Part shown: positions 8,162-17,927 of the stretch, piece by piece
How positions within the stretch are numbered: the stretch's first letter is position 1
How the letters are laid out: each line of letters begins with the position of its first letter
Assembly (NCBI GenBank): GCA_009773765.1
Contig: WTWZ01000001.1
Coordinates: 121,320 to 185,319 of the forward strand
Direction: 5' to 3'
Length of the DNA stretch: 64,000 nt
Source of the DNA: Prolixibacteraceae bacterium
GTDB taxonomy: Bacteria; Bacteroidota; Bacteroidia; Bacteroidales; Prolixibacteraceae
The notes under the pieces: generated by a model
Told to the model about the DNA's origin: nothing
What the model saw: the letters and a program-made list of their open reading frames with translations, nothing else
Databases searched by the model: none
Made by a program: the position numbers and the translations under genes

Positions 8162-9449
8162 TCAATTCTTTACAAGCCTCACAAATTCCATCAAACAAAG
8201 GTTGAATTTTCGATTCTGCCACTGCAGAAAAGGCAATTCGGAGCAGGTTGTCAAAAGCAATTACTCCGATGCTGTATTTTTCAATCAGCAGTTTGCGTAC
8301 TACTTCACCTTCAAGTCCCTGAGCAAGTTCGATGCACATAAAATAACCCGAATTATACGGAAGCGCTTTAAAATAAGGTTTATATGCTTCGTTTTTCAGC
8401 ACGTTTCTCACCGCTTCGTAACGCGCTTTCATAATCGCATATTTTGCGGCTTTCTGGTTTTCGTATTCCGGGTGCGTGTAAGCTTCCATCAGCAACGACT
8501 GCGAAATGTTGGCAGCGTTCGAGATGTTCCCGCGGATAGCGCCGGCAGTTTTCGATTCGAGCGCTCCGTACAAGTCTGCATCGCCGCCTTTAATTCCATA
8601 AGTTAAAAATCCCACGCGGAATCCCCAAACGTAATCTTCTTTTGTTGGGCCATCGATTTTAACCGCCAGTACATTGTCATGTAAATTGCACAGTGCAGAG
8701 AAAATACTTTCGGTGGCAATGCCGTCTTCGTAACCCAGCCCGAAATAGGCGTCGTCGATGAGCAAAACAATTTTGTTTCCTTTTTCAGCCGAAGCCCTGA
8801 TGATTTTAACCATTTCGTCCTGTTCAACCTGGGTTGGAGTGTAACCTGCCGGATTGTTCGGGAAGTTGAGCAAAACAATTCTTTTACCAACAGCGCCTTC
8901 GTTTAAAGTTGTTTCGAAAGCGGCAAGGTCAAGCCCTGCAGTGTTTTTAAAGAGTTTGTATAGTTTCAGTTGCGAACCGTAGGCATTTGTAAGCGTAAGT
9001 GTGTAGTTTTCCCAGAAAAGATCGGGAACAATCACCTGGTCAGCCGGGTCGCAAAACAGGTATCCCGCCATGCTGATGCCATGTGTCAGCGCGTTGGTAA
9101 CCACCGGCAGGCTGATTTCGGCGCCTGCCATCGATGGGTTTTTCCTATAAATCATTTTCTTCCATTCCGCCCTGATGTCGGGGCGACCGTAGCTGGGCGC
9201 ATACAGAAATATCTTTTCAGGTTTTAAATCAACCTTCGAAGCAATCGAATCGAGCCTCATGGGCGAACCATCGTCTTCAACTGCAGTACCAATGGTGGCA
9301 TTGATACTGGCTTTGCCGGCTTCGGCTGACTGCGCCAAAATTCCTTTCTTGGGAAAATATATCTCTTTGCCCCTTTGCGAGAGCAATTCAAAAACAACAT
9401 TACTTTTTTCCCGAATAATACCGTTGAGTACCTCAGCCTGTGAATTCAT
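8148..9449 (-). CDS. PLP-dependent aminotransferase, class I/II fold
   Basis: 433 residues, cytoplasmic. Fold-type I motifs are visible: VTNALTHGISMAGYLF around the cofactor-phosphate site, LNFPNNPAGYTPT (substrate/PLP Asn), LLIDDAYFGLGY with the Asp that contacts the PLP nitrogen, and KIDGPTKEDYVWGFRVGF carrying the probable Schiff-base Lys and phosphate Arg. The substrate cannot be told from sequence; it is not close to canonical AspC or HisC. The stop codon and the last three or four residues come from a dispersed repeat. It stands alone on its strand. Confidence 0.8.
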   Translation of the reverse strand: MNSQAEVLNGIIREKSNVVFELLSQRGKEIYFPKKGILAQSAEAGKASINATIGTAVEDDGSPMRLDSIASKVDLKPEKIFLYAPSYGRPDIRAEWKKMIYRKNPSMAGAEISLPVVTNALTHGISMAGYLFCDPADQVIVPDLFWENYTLTLTNAYGSQLKLYKLFKNTAGLDLAAFETTLNEGAVGKRIVLLNFPNNPAGYTPTQVEQDEMVKIIRASAEKGNKIVLLIDDAYFGLGYEDGIATESIFSALCNLHDNVLAVKIDGPTKEDYVWGFRVGFLTYGIKGGDADLYGALESKTAGAIRGNISNAANISQSLLMEAYTHPEYENQKAAKYAIMKARYEAVRNVLKNEAYKPYFKALPYNSGYFMCIELAQGLEGEVVRKLLIEKYSIGVIAFDNLLRIAFSAVAESKIQPLFDGICEACKELKSLS

Positions 9450-9660
9450 GCGAAAAGATTTTAAATTGATTAAACTTTTTTATCGGATGCAATATAGAAA
9501 ACAAGAAAATACAAAATATCAGGTGGATGTTTTTTAGTAATATTTATTTACAATTTGTAAAAGAAACCACAATAAAACTGTTAGTTTATAGATATTTTAA
9601 AACTCAACGATATAATGTCTGAAAATATTATCTTTAGCATAAAATCAAAAATCTAATCCG

Positions 9661-10887
9661 ATGAGAACTTCAAAAATTTTTAAGAAATTGGTTACAATTG
9701 TTTTAGCCCTTATTATTTTAAGTGAGGTACAAGGCCAGGATTGGCCAGGTTGGCGTGGTGAAAACCGCGATGGTATTGTTAAAGGTTTTGTGTTACCCGA
9801 AGTTTGGCCGGATCAGCTCACCCGGGTTTGGCAGCAAAAAGTGGGTTTGGGCGATGCCTCAGTTGCTTTTGTTGGTGGTAAACTTTTTCTGAATGTAAAA
9901 CAGGATGAAAACGAAACAGCGCTTTGTTTGGATGCTTCAACCGGAAATACTGTCTGGAGTACAGTTTTAAACCCTGCTCCCGAAGTTACGGGCGGAGCGC
10001 GCACGCATCCGGGACCAAGAAGCACGCCAACAGTTAAAAACGGAAAGGTGTATTTGATTGGAGCGGGTGGTTTGCTCAACTGTCTTGATGCAAATACAGG
10101 AAAAGTGATTTGGAAAAATGAAAACTACACTGAAGTTCCGGTTTTCTTTGCTGCCATGTCGCCACTTATTGTTGATGGGAAATGTATTGCACATTTAAAC
10201 GGAAAGGAAAACGGGACAGTAGTGGCTTTTAATGCTGATAATGGTGAAATTGTCTGGGAGTTGAAAGGCGAGCCAAGCACCTATTCATCGCCTTTGTTAA
10301 TGAAAGTTGGAAATGAAGAAATCATTATACTGCAAACCGAAACCGATGTCATAGGAATTTCAAAAACCGGCAGTTTGCTTTGGAAAGTTCCAACTCCGGG
10401 AGAGCAACGGTTTTACAATTCCTCAACCCCCATAATATATGGACAAAATATTATTGTTTGCGGACAGGGAAAAGGAACCAAATCTTTTAAAGTTGAAAAA
10501 TCAGGGGATACTTATTCAGTAACCGAAAACTGGGTAAATCCTGATTTTGGAACTTCATTCAATACTCCAATTTTAAAAGACGGATATTTGTACGCACATG
10601 AAGCGAGATTGGGAAAACTGTATTGTTTGAATGCAGTTTCAGGTAAAACCTGCTGGGCAGATACTACCACGCAAAACCGGTTTGCTTCAACACTCGATTT
10701 GGGGAAAGTTTTATTATCGCTACCTGCCCACGGAAGGATGCTGTTTTATGAGCCAAATCCGGAAAAATATGTACAAAAGGTAATGTATAAAATTTCGGAA
10801 ACCGCGGTTTATGCACACCCGTTAGTAGTTGGCAATAAAATTTATACAAAGGATCAGGAAACGCTAACCTGCTGGCAGGTGGAATAA
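9661..10887 (+). CDS. Secreted PQQ-like beta-propeller protein
   Basis: 408 residues. A signal peptide (about residues 1-25, ending SEVQGQ) is followed directly by DWPGWRGENRDGI, the usual opening of PQQ-like propeller proteins in Bacteroidota and Planctomycetes. Repeated blades contain motifs such as LCLDASTGNTVW, LNCLDANTGKVIWK and AFNADNGEIVWE. The family is related to BamB and PQQ dehydrogenases, but no catalytic residues of a dehydrogenase are evident, so it is more likely a scaffold or binding protein in the periplasm. A weak -7 box (TATCTTTA) lies about 25 bp upstream. Confidence 0.8.
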   Translation: MRTSKIFKKLVTIVLALIILSEVQGQDWPGWRGENRDGIVKGFVLPEVWPDQLTRVWQQKVGLGDASVAFVGGKLFLNVKQDENETALCLDASTGNTVWSTVLNPAPEVTGGARTHPGPRSTPTVKNGKVYLIGAGGLLNCLDANTGKVIWKNENYTEVPVFFAAMSPLIVDGKCIAHLNGKENGTVVAFNADNGEIVWELKGEPSTYSSPLLMKVGNEEIIILQTETDVIGISKTGSLLWKVPTPGEQRFYNSSTPIIYGQNIIVCGQGKGTKSFKVEKSGDTYSVTENWVNPDFGTSFNTPILKDGYLYAHEARLGKLYCLNAVSGKTCWADTTTQNRFASTLDLGKVLLSLPAHGRMLFYEPNPEKYVQKVMYKISETAVYAHPLVVGNKIYTKDQETLTCWQVE

Positions 10888-10896
10888 CCGGTTTGG

Positions 10897-11316
10897 CTAC
10901 AAATATCTGATTACGCCCACAATGATAAAAAAGCCCAAAAGTGATATAAGGCCTGTAATGACCGAAAACCACTGATAGCTTTTTTTATTCCTGATATCGA
11001 GAAAAATAGCCGGAATTGCAAGAATTGCAGAAATTATAAAACTAAGGTAGGCAGGTAACAGTTTCCCGATAAAAGGCATTTCTTCCTCAGTGTCCCCATA
11101 AATCTGCTGGCTGGCAATTTCCTCAGCGGTCAAATATTTTCCTGCAGCCAGGTAATCGCCAAAAATCACGAATAGTGAGAAAATTCCAAGTGCAAAAAAA
11201 ATGGACATTCCTATAATCCTGAATGGTTTTTTCCGTTCAACCCAACCATAAACAGTAACAAAAATGGCCGCAAAAACAAACCATTGAGGCAATGTGTATA
11301 AAAATGTGCCGTTCAT
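10897..11316 (-). CDS. Hypothetical four-helix membrane protein
   Basis: 139 residues with about four transmembrane helices: residues 8-25, 33-53, 85-105 and 116-137. A charged loop (about 56-80, containing TAEEIASQQIYGDTEEE) separates the two halves. I do not recognise a family and see no catalytic motif. It is convergent with the propeller gene (9 bp apart) and divergent from the HAD gene. Confidence 0.6.
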   Translation of the reverse strand: MNGTFLYTLPQWFVFAAIFVTVYGWVERKKPFRIIGMSIFFALGIFSLFVIFGDYLAAGKYLTAEEIASQQIYGDTEEEMPFIGKLLPAYLSFIISAILAIPAIFLDIRNKKSYQWFSVITGLISLLGFFIIVGVIRYL

Positions 11317-11423
11317 TTTTGGATATGTATTTTATGTGAACAAAGTTGGCAAATTTTTGCGGTTGTGGAAATTTTTTTTTCAGCCGACAATAAAAAAGCT
11401 AATTTGGCGGTTTAATATGCCCA

Positions 11424-12044
11424 ATGTCTGAAATTGTAAAAGAATTAACAATAAATCCCAAAGCAAAAGCGCTGATTTTTGACCTGGATGGCACACTTGC
11501 CGATACAATGCCTGTGCATTTTTTAGCCTACAAACATATACTTATGAAATATGGCATTCACTTTACTCCCGAACTTTTTGCCACCCTGGCCGGAATACCT
11601 GCAGTTGGCACCATTGAAAAACTGAACGAGCAGTTTAAAACAAACATGGATGCCGAAGTGGTTGGCCATTTAAAAGAACTTGAATACGAAAAGATAATGC
11701 ATAAAATGAAGCCGGTTGCCCCGGTTGTGGAACTGGCAAAAAAATATCATGGGAAAATGCCGATGTCTGTTGGTACCGGCGGGTACAAGCGTTTGGCATG
11801 GGAAACCATGTATATTTTAGGACTTGATAAATATTTCGATATTCTGGTTTCTGCTGAAGATGTGGGCCGTCCAAAACCTTTCCCCGATACCTTTCTGAAA
11901 TGTGCTGAACTAATGGGTGTCGGGCCAACAGTTTGTGAAGTTTTTGAAGATGCCCAACTGGGTATTCAAGCCGCAAAAGCGGCTGGTATGATTGCCACTT
12001 TAGTTACTGGTTTTTACGAAGTTACTATTGGCCAGGAAATTTAA
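11424..12044 (+). CDS. HAD-superfamily sugar-phosphate phosphatase (beta-phosphoglucomutase-like)
   Basis: 206 residues, cytoplasmic. HAD motif I is IFDLDGTLADT (nucleophile and acid/base Asp), motif II is the SVGTGG segment, motif III/IV lies in VGRPKPFPDTF and VFEDAQLGIQAA. The helical cap at residues 30-90 places it with the YqaB/PgmB group. The likely activity is dephosphorylation of a small sugar phosphate; a mutase is less likely. It is followed 22 bp later by an EEP-family gene on the same strand. Confidence 0.8.
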   Translation: MSEIVKELTINPKAKALIFDLDGTLADTMPVHFLAYKHILMKYGIHFTPELFATLAGIPAVGTIEKLNEQFKTNMDAEVVGHLKELEYEKIMHKMKPVAPVVELAKKYHGKMPMSVGTGGYKRLAWETMYILGLDKYFDILVSAEDVGRPKPFPDTFLKCAELMGVGPTVCEVFEDAQLGIQAAKAAGMIATLVTGFYEVTIGQEI

Positions 12045-12066
12045 ATTGAATAAAAAATTAAACTTT

Positions 12067-13113
12067 ATGAAATGTAAAAGAGCTGTTCTGCTGACTTTGG
12101 CCATATTGGCTGTGAGTTTTTTACTGGCTGTAATTGTCCATTCATTTGCCAATGCCGGTTATAATAAAAAGAGAAACCTGACAGTTGTTTTTTACAATGT
12201 CGAAAACCTGTTTGATACAGAAAATACACCGGGAGGAAATGATGCTGAGTTCACCCCGGACAGTGAAAAAAAATGGACAACGGAACGATATCAGAAAAAA
12301 CTGGAAGACATATCCAGAGTTTTGGCTTCAGTTAATCAAAAAGAGTTGCCTGAAATTATCGGGTTGTGTGAAATTGAGAACAGTAGAGTTTTAAACGACC
12401 TGATAAAAACAGAACCTTTGGCGGGTGGCAAATATGAAATTGCCCATTTCGAAAGTCCCGACTTTCGGGGGATAGACGTTGCATTGCTTTACCGACCCGA
12501 TGAATTTAAAGTAACCTGGAGCGGCCCGGTAAAAATTTCATTTGTTGATGAACCCAATTTTAACACGCGCGATATTTTATACGTAAAAGGTAAAACCCTC
12601 AACCGCGAAGAATTTCACATTTTTGTTAACCACTGGCCCTCGCGAATTGGCGGCATGGAACAAACAGAACCTAAACGAATTGCGATTGCCCGGTTGTTAA
12701 AAAATAAAATCGATTCGGTCCAAAATATAAATCCTGAAGCCAACATTGTTGTAATGGGCGATATGAACGATGAACCTTCGAATATAAGCCTGAACGAGGT
12801 TTTATCCGCTAAAAGTCCTGAAACCGAAAACGCAGATTTATTTAACCTGATGTACCCGTTACACGGGGCAAAACAGGGTTCATACAATTATCGCGGTAAC
12901 TGGAACATGCTCGACAATATCATTGTCTCGGCCGGATTGCTTGACAACAAAGGATTTCAATCTGTCGAAAAGCAAGGTTTTGTTTTTCGGGAACAATGGA
13001 TGGAATACCAAAACAACAATGGCCAAATTTCTCCAAACCGAACGTACGGAGGATCTAATTATTACGGCGGTGTCAGCGACCATTTCCCGGTATTTTTTCA
13101 GTTGAAACGATAA
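12067..13113 (+). CDS. Secreted endonuclease/exonuclease/phosphatase-family protein
   Basis: 348 residues from the ATG at 12067; the longer frame from a TTG at 12028 overlaps the HAD gene and is unlikely. A signal anchor (about residues 5-26) precedes the EEP fold: VVFYNVENLFDTE (metal-binding Asn/Glu), EIIGLCEIEN, HIFVNHWPSR, VVMGDMNDEPS and the terminal GGVSDHFPV with the last catalytic Asp-His. It is a periplasmic or exported metal-dependent nuclease or phosphodiesterase. It is probably cotranscribed with the HAD phosphatase. Confidence 0.85.
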   Translation: MKCKRAVLLTLAILAVSFLLAVIVHSFANAGYNKKRNLTVVFYNVENLFDTENTPGGNDAEFTPDSEKKWTTERYQKKLEDISRVLASVNQKELPEIIGLCEIENSRVLNDLIKTEPLAGGKYEIAHFESPDFRGIDVALLYRPDEFKVTWSGPVKISFVDEPNFNTRDILYVKGKTLNREEFHIFVNHWPSRIGGMEQTEPKRIAIARLLKNKIDSVQNINPEANIVVMGDMNDEPSNISLNEVLSAKSPETENADLFNLMYPLHGAKQGSYNYRGNWNMLDNIIVSAGLLDNKGFQSVEKQGFVFREQWMEYQNNNGQISPNRTYGGSNYYGGVSDHFPVFFQLKR

Positions 13114-13250
13114 AAACAGGTTGTGTTGCAGAGGCTGAATGGCTTTAAACGAAGGATTGTTGTCCCTGAAAACCAGTTTTACCGCTTTGGAAGGCATTTT
13201 CAACAACAAAAATTACCGGGAATTTACCCTTAAAATACAATTGGTTTGGT

Positions 13251-13508
13251 TCATCGGCAAATTTCAACAAATTTGAAAGAGATATGGAATGTCCGGGTTA
13301 TAGGCCATCCGGGTTTTAAAGTTTCGTAACCACCCTTTACTGTAAAGCTTTTGTTGAAAACATATTTCACTTCGCCCCCACAGCCGTTAGTGGAAATTAT
13401 TCCGCCCAGATAAAACCCTTTAAAAATTTCCTGTCCGTATTCAGATATTGTTGTTTGGGTTTGTTGGGTAATTTCTTTTTTCTGAATCTGTTCGTTAGTT
13501 TTGTGCAA
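13251..13508 (-). pseudogene. Remnant of an outer-membrane beta-barrel protein
   Basis: An 85-codon frame whose middle, FYLGGIISTNGCGGEVKYVF followed by NKSFTVKGGYETL, has the alternating pattern and the TNGxGGE-KYxxN signature of N-terminal strands of small Bacteroidota outer-membrane barrel proteins. There is no signal peptide, and the frame stops after two strands (a complete one would be about 200-400 residues). The residues before FKGFYLGG look like random sequence. It lies between the EEP gene and uvrB, and overlaps uvrB's promoter. I read it as what is left after deletions. Confidence 0.45.
13496..13503 (+). promoter_or_regulatory. -7 promoter box for uvrB
   Basis: TAGTTTTG, a perfect TAnnTTTG match, ends only 4 bp before the uvrB ATG. 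The transcript is therefore expected to start at or next to the start codon. Confidence 0.55.
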
Positions 13509-15544
13509 TGAAGTTTAAAGTAATTTCCGAATATCAACCCACCGGCGATCAGCCCGGAGCAATAAAACAGTTGGTTGAAGGGATTGAACGTGGCGACCGG
13601 TTTCAGGCTTTACTTGGCGTTACCGGCTCCGGCAAAACTTTTACCATGGCCAATGTTATTGAAAAGGTTGAATTGCCTACACTGGTTTTGAGCCACAACA
13701 AAACGCTTGCTGCGCAGTTGTACGGCGAATTCAAACAGTTTTTTCCCGAAAATGCGGTTGAATACTTTGTTTCTTACTACGATTATTATCAGCCCGAAGC
13801 CTACATTCCAAAAACAGATACTTATATTGAAAAGGACCTTTCGATAAACAAAGACATTGAAAAATTGCGGTTAAGCGCTACTTCTGCCCTACTTTCCGGA
13901 AGGCGCGACGTGGTTGTGGTTTCATCGGTTTCGTGTTTGTACGGAATAGGAAACCCCGAAGATTTTCATGCTAATGTAACAAGTATGAAAACAGGTGAAA
14001 AAATTTCGCGAAACGTCATGTTACGAAAACTGGTCGATGCGCTTTATTCAAGAAGTGAAGTTGATTTTCAGCGTGGAAATTTCAGGGTAAAAGGCGACAC
14101 CGTTGATATTTTTCCCGCGTATTCCGATGAGTCCATCCGGATTGTATTTTTTGGCGATTATATTGAAGGGATTTGGTCCTTCGATCCGCTATCGGGTCAG
14201 AAACTCCGGGCAATGGACGAAGCAATTATTTACCCGGCCAATATTTTTGTAACCACCAAAGAGCGCATGAATGCCGCCATCCGGAATATTCAGGATGATT
14301 TGGTAAAACAGGTTGAATACTTTAAGGAAATCGGGAAACCTTTGGAAGCCAAACGCATTTTGGAGCGGACCGAATACGACATGGAAATGATGCGCGAACT
14401 GGGTTATTGTCCGGGAATTGAAAACTACTCGCGTTATTTCGACGGCCGTTTGCCCGGAACACGGCCTTTTTGTTTGCTTGATTATTTTCCCGATGATTTT
14501 TTATGTGTCATCGACGAAAGCCACGTTACCATTTCACAAATACGCGCCATGTACGGAGGCGATTATTCGCGCAAAATGAACCTCGTGGAATTTGGGTTCA
14601 GGTTACCAGCTGCAATTGATAACCGGCCATTAAAATTTGAAGAATTCGAAAATGTTACCAACCAGATAGTTTATGTGAGCGCCACCCCCGCCGATTACGA
14701 ATTGGAAAGGTGCGAAGGAGTTGTGGTTGAGCAGATTATCAGGCCAACAGGTTTGCTCGATCCTCAGATTGACGTTCGTCCAAGCACAAATCAGATTGAT
14801 GATTTGATGCACGAAATCAATCTCAGGGTTCAGAAAAACGAACGTGTTCTGGTAACCACTTTAACCAAACGAATGGCCGAGGAATTATCGAAATACCTGG
14901 CCAGAATGGGGGTAAAAACAAGGTACATTCACTCAGATGTTGATACGATGGAACGCGTTGAAATTATGGAACAACTTAGGAAAGGGCAATTTGATGTGTT
15001 GGTCGGGATCAATCTTTTACGGGAAGGACTGGATTTGCCCGAAGTTTCTTTGGTTGCAATTTTAGATGCCGATAAGGAGGGATTTTTACGATCCGAACGT
15101 TCGCTTACACAAACTGCGGGGCGCGCTGCAAGGAATATTAATGGCACTGTAATTATGTATGCCGATAAAATTACCAACTCAATGCAGAAAACCATCGATT
15201 CAACTAATTACCGGCGCGAAAAGCAGTTGAAATACAATATCGAAAACAACATAACACCAACCCAGATTGTTAAACCAACACGCGAAATAATTGGATACAA
15301 ATATCGCAGCGATAAACAAACTGAATATGCCGGAGGTATTGAAATTCCGGATATTGCAGCCGACCCGGTTATTCAGTATATGAGCGTGGAAGGTTTGGAA
15401 AAAACAATTGAAAAAACGCAAAAACAGATGAAAGCCGCTGCCAAAGAACTCGATTTTATTGAAGCAGCCCGCCTGCGCGATGAAATGTTTGCATTGCAGA
15501 AATTGTTGACGGAAAGGAAAAACGCAAAATCTAACCTAAAATAA
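13508..15544 (+). CDS. uvrB: Excinuclease ABC subunit B
   Basis: 678 residues, full length. It is the damage-verifying helicase of nucleotide excision repair, working with UvrA and UvrC. Walker A is GVTGSGKT (about residues 39-46); the beta-hairpin that probes DNA is [20 protein letters not shown]; the DEAD-like motif is VIDESHV; helicase motifs [30 protein letters not shown] and QTAGRAARN follow. The C-terminal UvrC-binding helix pair ([16 protein letters not shown] onward) is intact. It is monocistronic with a very close promoter. Confidence 0.97.
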   Translation: MKFKVISEYQPTGDQPGAIKQLVEGIERGDRFQALLGVTGSGKTFTMANVIEKVELPTLVLSHNKTLAAQLYGEFKQFFPENAVEYFVSYYDYYQPEAYIPKTDTYIEKDLSINKDIEKLRLSATSALLSGRRDVVVVSSVSCLYGIGNPEDFHANVTSMKTGEKISRNVMLRKLVDALYSRSEVDFQRGNFRVKGDTVDIFPAYSDESIRIVFFGDYIEGIWSFDPLSGQKLRAMDEAIIYPANIFVTTKERMNAAIRNIQDDLVKQVEYFKEIGKPLEAKRILERTEYDMEMMRELGYCPGIENYSRYFDGRLPGTRPFCLLDYFPDDFLCVIDESHVTISQIRAMYGGDYSRKMNLVEFGFRLPAAIDNRPLKFEEFENVTNQIVYVSATPADYELERCEGVVVEQIIRPTGLLDPQIDVRPSTNQIDDLMHEINLRVQKNERVLVTTLTKRMAEELSKYLARMGVKTRYIHSDVDTMERVEIMEQLRKGQFDVLVGINLLREGLDLPEVSLVAILDADKEGFLRSERSLTQTAGRAARNINGTVIMYADKITNSMQKTIDSTNYRREKQLKYNIENNITPTQIVKPTREIIGYKYRSDKQTEYAGGIEIPDIAADPVIQYMSVEGLEKTIEKTQKQMKAAAKELDFIEAARLRDEMFALQKLLTERKNAKSNLK

Positions 15545-15643
15545 AGTAACATTTGACCATAATGATTTCCAAATAATAAAACTTTGAAGACTGATCCACA
15601 ACTTTTTAAATCAATTCGTTTATTTGCAGAGAAAATGTTTATT

Positions 15644-15668
15644 GCCACCAAGGCTCAAAGACACAAAG
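15644..15668. repeat. CACAAAG-type degenerate repeat
   Basis: GCCACCAAGGCTCAAAGACACAAAG, a tract built from (G)xCxCAAAG units. It lies in the 250-bp gap after uvrB, which otherwise holds nothing recognisable. Confidence 0.5.
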
Positions 15669-15795
15669 TATTAACGAATATTTATGTAAGTTAAATTTCC
15701 ATTCTCTTTATCAAAATCACCTGTTTCTCTTGTTGTAAACAATTAAAACCAGATTATTTTTGATTTAACAATTAAGTGTATTTTTACGCCCAGTT

Positions 15796-16374
15796 ATGGA
15801 AAATCTGAAACTTTTATATTCTAAAATATATGTCCTGGTTCAAGAGTTGATTTTAAATCCCCGTGGATTCTGGAGAGTTCATACTGATACCAGGGAAAGT
15901 CAGGAAGAATTATTTAAAAATCTTTTAATTCCGCTTCTTACTGTTGTTAGTACATCTGTTTTTTTGGGTGAATTTTTCAGGAGCGACTATTTCCGGATTT
16001 GGGTGGCTGCACTTTGGTCGCTGCGCGAAATTACGCTTTTTGCATCGTTGTATTTTGTCGGTGTTTATGGAACAAATGAAATGATAAAATACTTTGGTTA
16101 TGAACCAAAATTTGAAGCCCTGCAAAAACTTGTCTCCTACTCACTGGTGCCGTTTTTATTGATTTCTGCTGTTACAGGGTTGTTCCCGTTTTTTTATTTC
16201 CTTGATATTTTTGGAATATACGGCTTTTATATATTTCTGATGGGGGGAAGAAAATTATTGCCTTTTCCAAGAGAAAACCGCGACAACCTTATTTTGAAAA
16301 TTATTGCTGCCAACTGGATTGTTTTTGGTTTAATTAGTTTTACCCTGGCAAAATTACTAATGACTTTGGATTAA
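15796..16374 (+). CDS. Yip1-family integral membrane protein
   Basis: 192 residues with about five transmembrane helices (for example residues 42-62, 70-95, 113-135, 137-155 and 166-188). An N-terminal amphipathic stretch, [12 protein letters not shown], opens it as in Yip1-domain proteins of bacteria. The stop overlaps the smpB start by one base (TAATG), so the two are translationally coupled. The function is unknown; it may affect membrane organisation or trafficking of envelope proteins, but nothing in the sequence shows this. Confidence 0.7.
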   Translation: MENLKLLYSKIYVLVQELILNPRGFWRVHTDTRESQEELFKNLLIPLLTVVSTSVFLGEFFRSDYFRIWVAALWSLREITLFASLYFVGVYGTNEMIKYFGYEPKFEALQKLVSYSLVPFLLISAVTGLFPFFYFLDIFGIYGFYIFLMGGRKLLPFPRENRDNLILKIIAANWIVFGLISFTLAKLLMTLD

Positions 16375-16829
16375 TGGCACATCAAAAATCAGATATACGC
16401 ATTAAAAACCGCAAGGTAACTTTCGAATATGAGCTCATCGAAAAGTGGATCGCAGGCATTAAACTTACTGGTACCGAAATAAAATCCATCAGGGCCGGTA
16501 AAGTAAATCTTACCGAATCTTACTGCCAGTTTTACGGGGGAGAATTGTTTGTGAAAAACATGCACATTTCGGAATATGATTTCGGGACCTGCAATAACCA
16601 TGAAGCCCGCCGCGACCGTAAACTCTTGCTTAACCGCAAAGAACTGGCCAAACTTGAAAAGAAAGTAAAGGAATCGGGCTTGACGATTGTTTGTGTAAAA
16701 ATGTTTATCAATGAACGGGGACTGGCAAAACTCGAAATTGCACTTGCCCGCGGAAAGAAAACCTACGATAAACGCGAATCGCTGAAACTGAAAGATGCCA
16801 AACGTGACATGGACCGGGTGAGGAAGTAG
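16374..16829 (+). CDS. smpB: SsrA-binding protein SmpB
   Basis: 151 residues, normal length. It binds tmRNA and delivers it to stalled ribosomes in trans-translation. The OB-fold motifs are [35 protein letters not shown] and [23 protein letters not shown]. The C-terminal basic tail ([19 protein letters not shown]) that inserts in the mRNA channel is complete. It is coupled by a 1-bp overlap to the Yip1-like gene. No ssrA gene is visible here. Confidence 0.95.
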   Translation: MAHQKSDIRIKNRKVTFEYELIEKWIAGIKLTGTEIKSIRAGKVNLTESYCQFYGGELFVKNMHISEYDFGTCNNHEARRDRKLLLNRKELAKLEKKVKESGLTIVCVKMFINERGLAKLEIALARGKKTYDKRESLKLKDAKRDMDRVRK

Positions 16830-16931
16830 AACATTCAGTTCAAAATGCTAAGTGATTATAATTTCATATTTTACCAACATTTCATTAAATTAGCCCATTC
16901 AAAATATAAACAATAATAAACCAATAGAACC

Positions 16932-17861
16932 ATGGAAAGAAGAAATTTTCTGAAAAATGCGGCTATCAGCGGAATAGCCCTTACCGGAATTACAGGTGCA
17001 ATGAATGCTTCGGCCTCGGGAACAGCAACTTCGAATGCTGCAAAATTCAAGCTGAAATATGCACCCGGACTCGGGACATTTAAAGAAAACGCTGGCTCAG
17101 ACCCAATCGATAATATTAAATTTATTGCCGATCAGGGATTCAGGGCAATTTTCGATAACGGGTTAATGGGCAAATCGCCCGAGCAACAGGAAAAAATTGC
17201 TGCAGAGTTAGCCCGTCAGGGAATGGATCTCGGCCCGTTTGTTTTATATGCCGATTTCAGCGTTCGCTCTATGGTATTGAACAGTGAGGAAGTGCGGGAT
17301 ATGCTTCGTAAAAAAATGCAGGACGGCATTGAAGTACATAAACGTACCGGCGTAAAATATGCGCTTGTTGTACCCGGAAGATTCGATGAAAAACTACACT
17401 GGGATTACCAAACGGCCAATGTTATCCAAAACCTGAGAATGTGTTGCGATGTAATTGGTGATTCAGGGATGAAAATTGTGATTGAGCCGCTGAATGCCCA
17501 TACTGATCACCCGGGGCTATTCCTGACCGGTATGCCACAGGCGAACTTGCTTTGTGTGGCTGTTAACCATCCTGTATGTAAAATTGTAAACGATATTTAC
17601 CACCAGCAAATTACCGAAGGGAACATCATTCCAAACATAGATATGTGCTGGGATAACATCGGGGCTTTTCATATTGGAGACAACCCCGGGCGCAAAGAAC
17701 CTACCACCGGGGAAATTAATTATAAAAATATTTTCAGGCATATTTACAGAAAGGGATATGATGGTGTTTTGTGCTGCGAGCATGGCAACAGCAAACCCGG
17801 AAAGGAAGGCGAACTGAGCTGGATTCAAGCCTATCGCGAGGTGGATTCGTTTGAAGTATAA
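16932..17861 (+). CDS. Tat-exported hydroxypyruvate isomerase-like TIM-barrel protein
   Basis: 309 residues. The N-terminus has a twin-arginine signal, ERRNFLK at residues 2-8, followed by a weakly hydrophobic stretch to the Ala-Ser-Ala region near residue 28, so it is exported folded. The mature part is a xylose-isomerase-like TIM barrel close to hydroxypyruvate isomerases: metal/catalytic Glu in KIVIEPLNAHTDHPG, the following NIDMCWDNIGAFHIGDNPGR and the terminal CCEHGNS. Cytoplasmic Hyi enzymes lack a Tat signal, so the substrate here is probably a periplasmic sugar or keto-sugar (inference). Confidence 0.8.
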   Translation: MERRNFLKNAAISGIALTGITGAMNASASGTATSNAAKFKLKYAPGLGTFKENAGSDPIDNIKFIADQGFRAIFDNGLMGKSPEQQEKIAAELARQGMDLGPFVLYADFSVRSMVLNSEEVRDMLRKKMQDGIEVHKRTGVKYALVVPGRFDEKLHWDYQTANVIQNLRMCCDVIGDSGMKIVIEPLNAHTDHPGLFLTGMPQANLLCVAVNHPVCKIVNDIYHQQITEGNIIPNIDMCWDNIGAFHIGDNPGRKEPTTGEINYKNIFRHIYRKGYDGVLCCEHGNSKPGKEGELSWIQAYREVDSFEV

Positions 17862-17927
17862 ATCATTTTTTGAAAGTTGTAAACTGGCCCTGGATTATTT
17901 TTAATTCTTCAGGGCCAGTTTGTTTTC

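Noticed and set aside
12880..13209. 109-codon minus-strand frame beneath the EEP gene
   Set aside because: Most of it is antisense to a clear nuclease/phosphatase gene; only its first 30 codons lie in spacer DNA.
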